Shown: positions 31,777 through 32,035 of the stretch, one piece after another
Layout of the letters: every line of letters begins with the position of its first letter
Numbering within the stretch: position 1 is the stretch's first letter
NCBI GenBank assembly: GCA_017557345.1
Contig: JAFYZR010000095.1
Location: 1-32,035 of the forward strand
Reading direction: 5' to 3'
From: Paludibacteraceae bacterium
Lineage (GTDB): Bacteria > Bacteroidota > Bacteroidia > Bacteroidales > Paludibacteraceae
DNA length: 32,035 bases
Made by a program: the position numbers and the translations under genes
Notes under the pieces: generated by a model
The model's input: the letters and a program-made list of their open reading frames with translations, nothing else
Databases searched by the model: none
What the model was told of the DNA's origin: nothing

Positions 31777-32035
31777 CTAATTCCACGCTCCTGCCTGTTG
31801 CTTCACCCGGATCGGAAATGCCGCCGCAGAAAAGCGAACCGGCAAACTCAGCTTTCTCAAAACAATCGACCCATCCCTGCAGTCCGCTGACCGCCTTCTC
31901 GGGAACATAGTCTTCGTCTTCCGCAGCCACGGAGAGCATGTATACCTTCCGGAACTTGTAGTCGGATGGATACAGCGGATTCATGCGATCCAGAAGGGTC
32001 TTCATCTGACCGCTCATCTCGTAGTAGTAGATCGG
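31742..32035 (-). CDS. Flavodoxin-family protein, C-terminal part (cut by window end)
   Basis: The frame is open to the last base and reads PIYYYEMSGQMKTLLDRMNP, the motif of NADPH-dependent FMN reductase/flavodoxin-family proteins in which the YY..SGQ(M)K loop contacts FMN. The rest continues with YMLSVAAEDEDY, GLQGWVDCFEKAEFAGSLF and an acidic C-terminal helix. About 97 residues are visible and the N-terminal FMN-phosphate loop is outside the window. The apparent ATG at 32017 is internal. The stop lies inside the following lipoprotein gene. A flavin oxidoreductase role is well supported; the substrate is unknown. Confidence 0.85.
   Translation of the reverse strand, partial: PIYYYEMSGQMKTLLDRMNPLYPSDYKFRKVYMLSVAAEDEDYVPEKAVSGLQGWVDCFEKAEFAGSLFCGGISDPGEATGRSVELDEAYEFGKALE

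Overview
The window looks like a chromosomal accessory region of a gut-type Clostridia member (Lachnospiraceae/Oscillospiraceae range). That is an inference from ribosome binding sites of the AGGAGG type, small families common in those genomes (DUF6061-like, DUF6329-like) and generally low-GC Firmicutes-like proteins. No rRNA, convincing tRNA, CRISPR array, transposase or integrase gene is visible. Nearly every large gene lies on the minus strand.

Left part (1-5.4 kb): small mobile or stability modules. In order these are the tail of an unrecognised plus-strand gene, a DUF6061-like protein, an XRE regulator + DUF6036 nucleotidyltransferase pair (toxin-antitoxin/AbiE-like) with a textbook promoter/operator, a second XRE regulator, a MNT-HEPN toxin-antitoxin pair, a GNAT acetyltransferase between two copies of a 23-bp repeat, a DUF6329-like protein, and a 59-residue ribbon-helix-helix protein. 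Intergenic gaps carry several short repeat families.

Centre (5.5-29.5 kb): a dense anti-phage defence island read leftward. From upstream to downstream it holds: remnants of a methyltransferase (Mod-type) locus; TcmP and its radical-SAM-like partner with a CX3CX3C motif; a phospholipase-D/SF2 helicase/DUF3427 protein; a CoiA-like zinc-site protein; a coiled-coil protein with what looks like a dead P-loop ATPase domain; an unrecognised 336-residue protein; a 1729-residue DUF1998 helicase resembling DruE of Druantia and the DISARM/MrfA helicases; a D12-class adenine methyltransferase; a MazG/HisE-like pyrophosphohydrolase; an HTH gene broken by an in-frame ochre codon; a nuclease-helicase fusion; an AAA ATPase with a C-terminal nuclease-like domain, preceded by a striking 22-bp perfect inverted repeat; and a coupled pair of DUF262 (GmrSD-like) proteins. 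Start and stop codons overlap or nearly touch through much of the block, so the CoiA-like, coiled-coil, 336-residue, DUF1998-helicase and methyltransferase genes are probably one translationally coupled system. This five-gene set is my best candidate for a poorly described system (a Druantia/DISARM-like variant).

Right part (29.6-32 kb): a DUF4143-type AAA ATPase with its own promoter/operator, a cyclophilin-fold lipoprotein, and the 3' part of a flavodoxin-family gene, which probably marks a return to ordinary chromosome. The block from about 13.3 to 24.1 kb reads AT-richer than the flanking helicase genes, suggesting the island was assembled in several steps.
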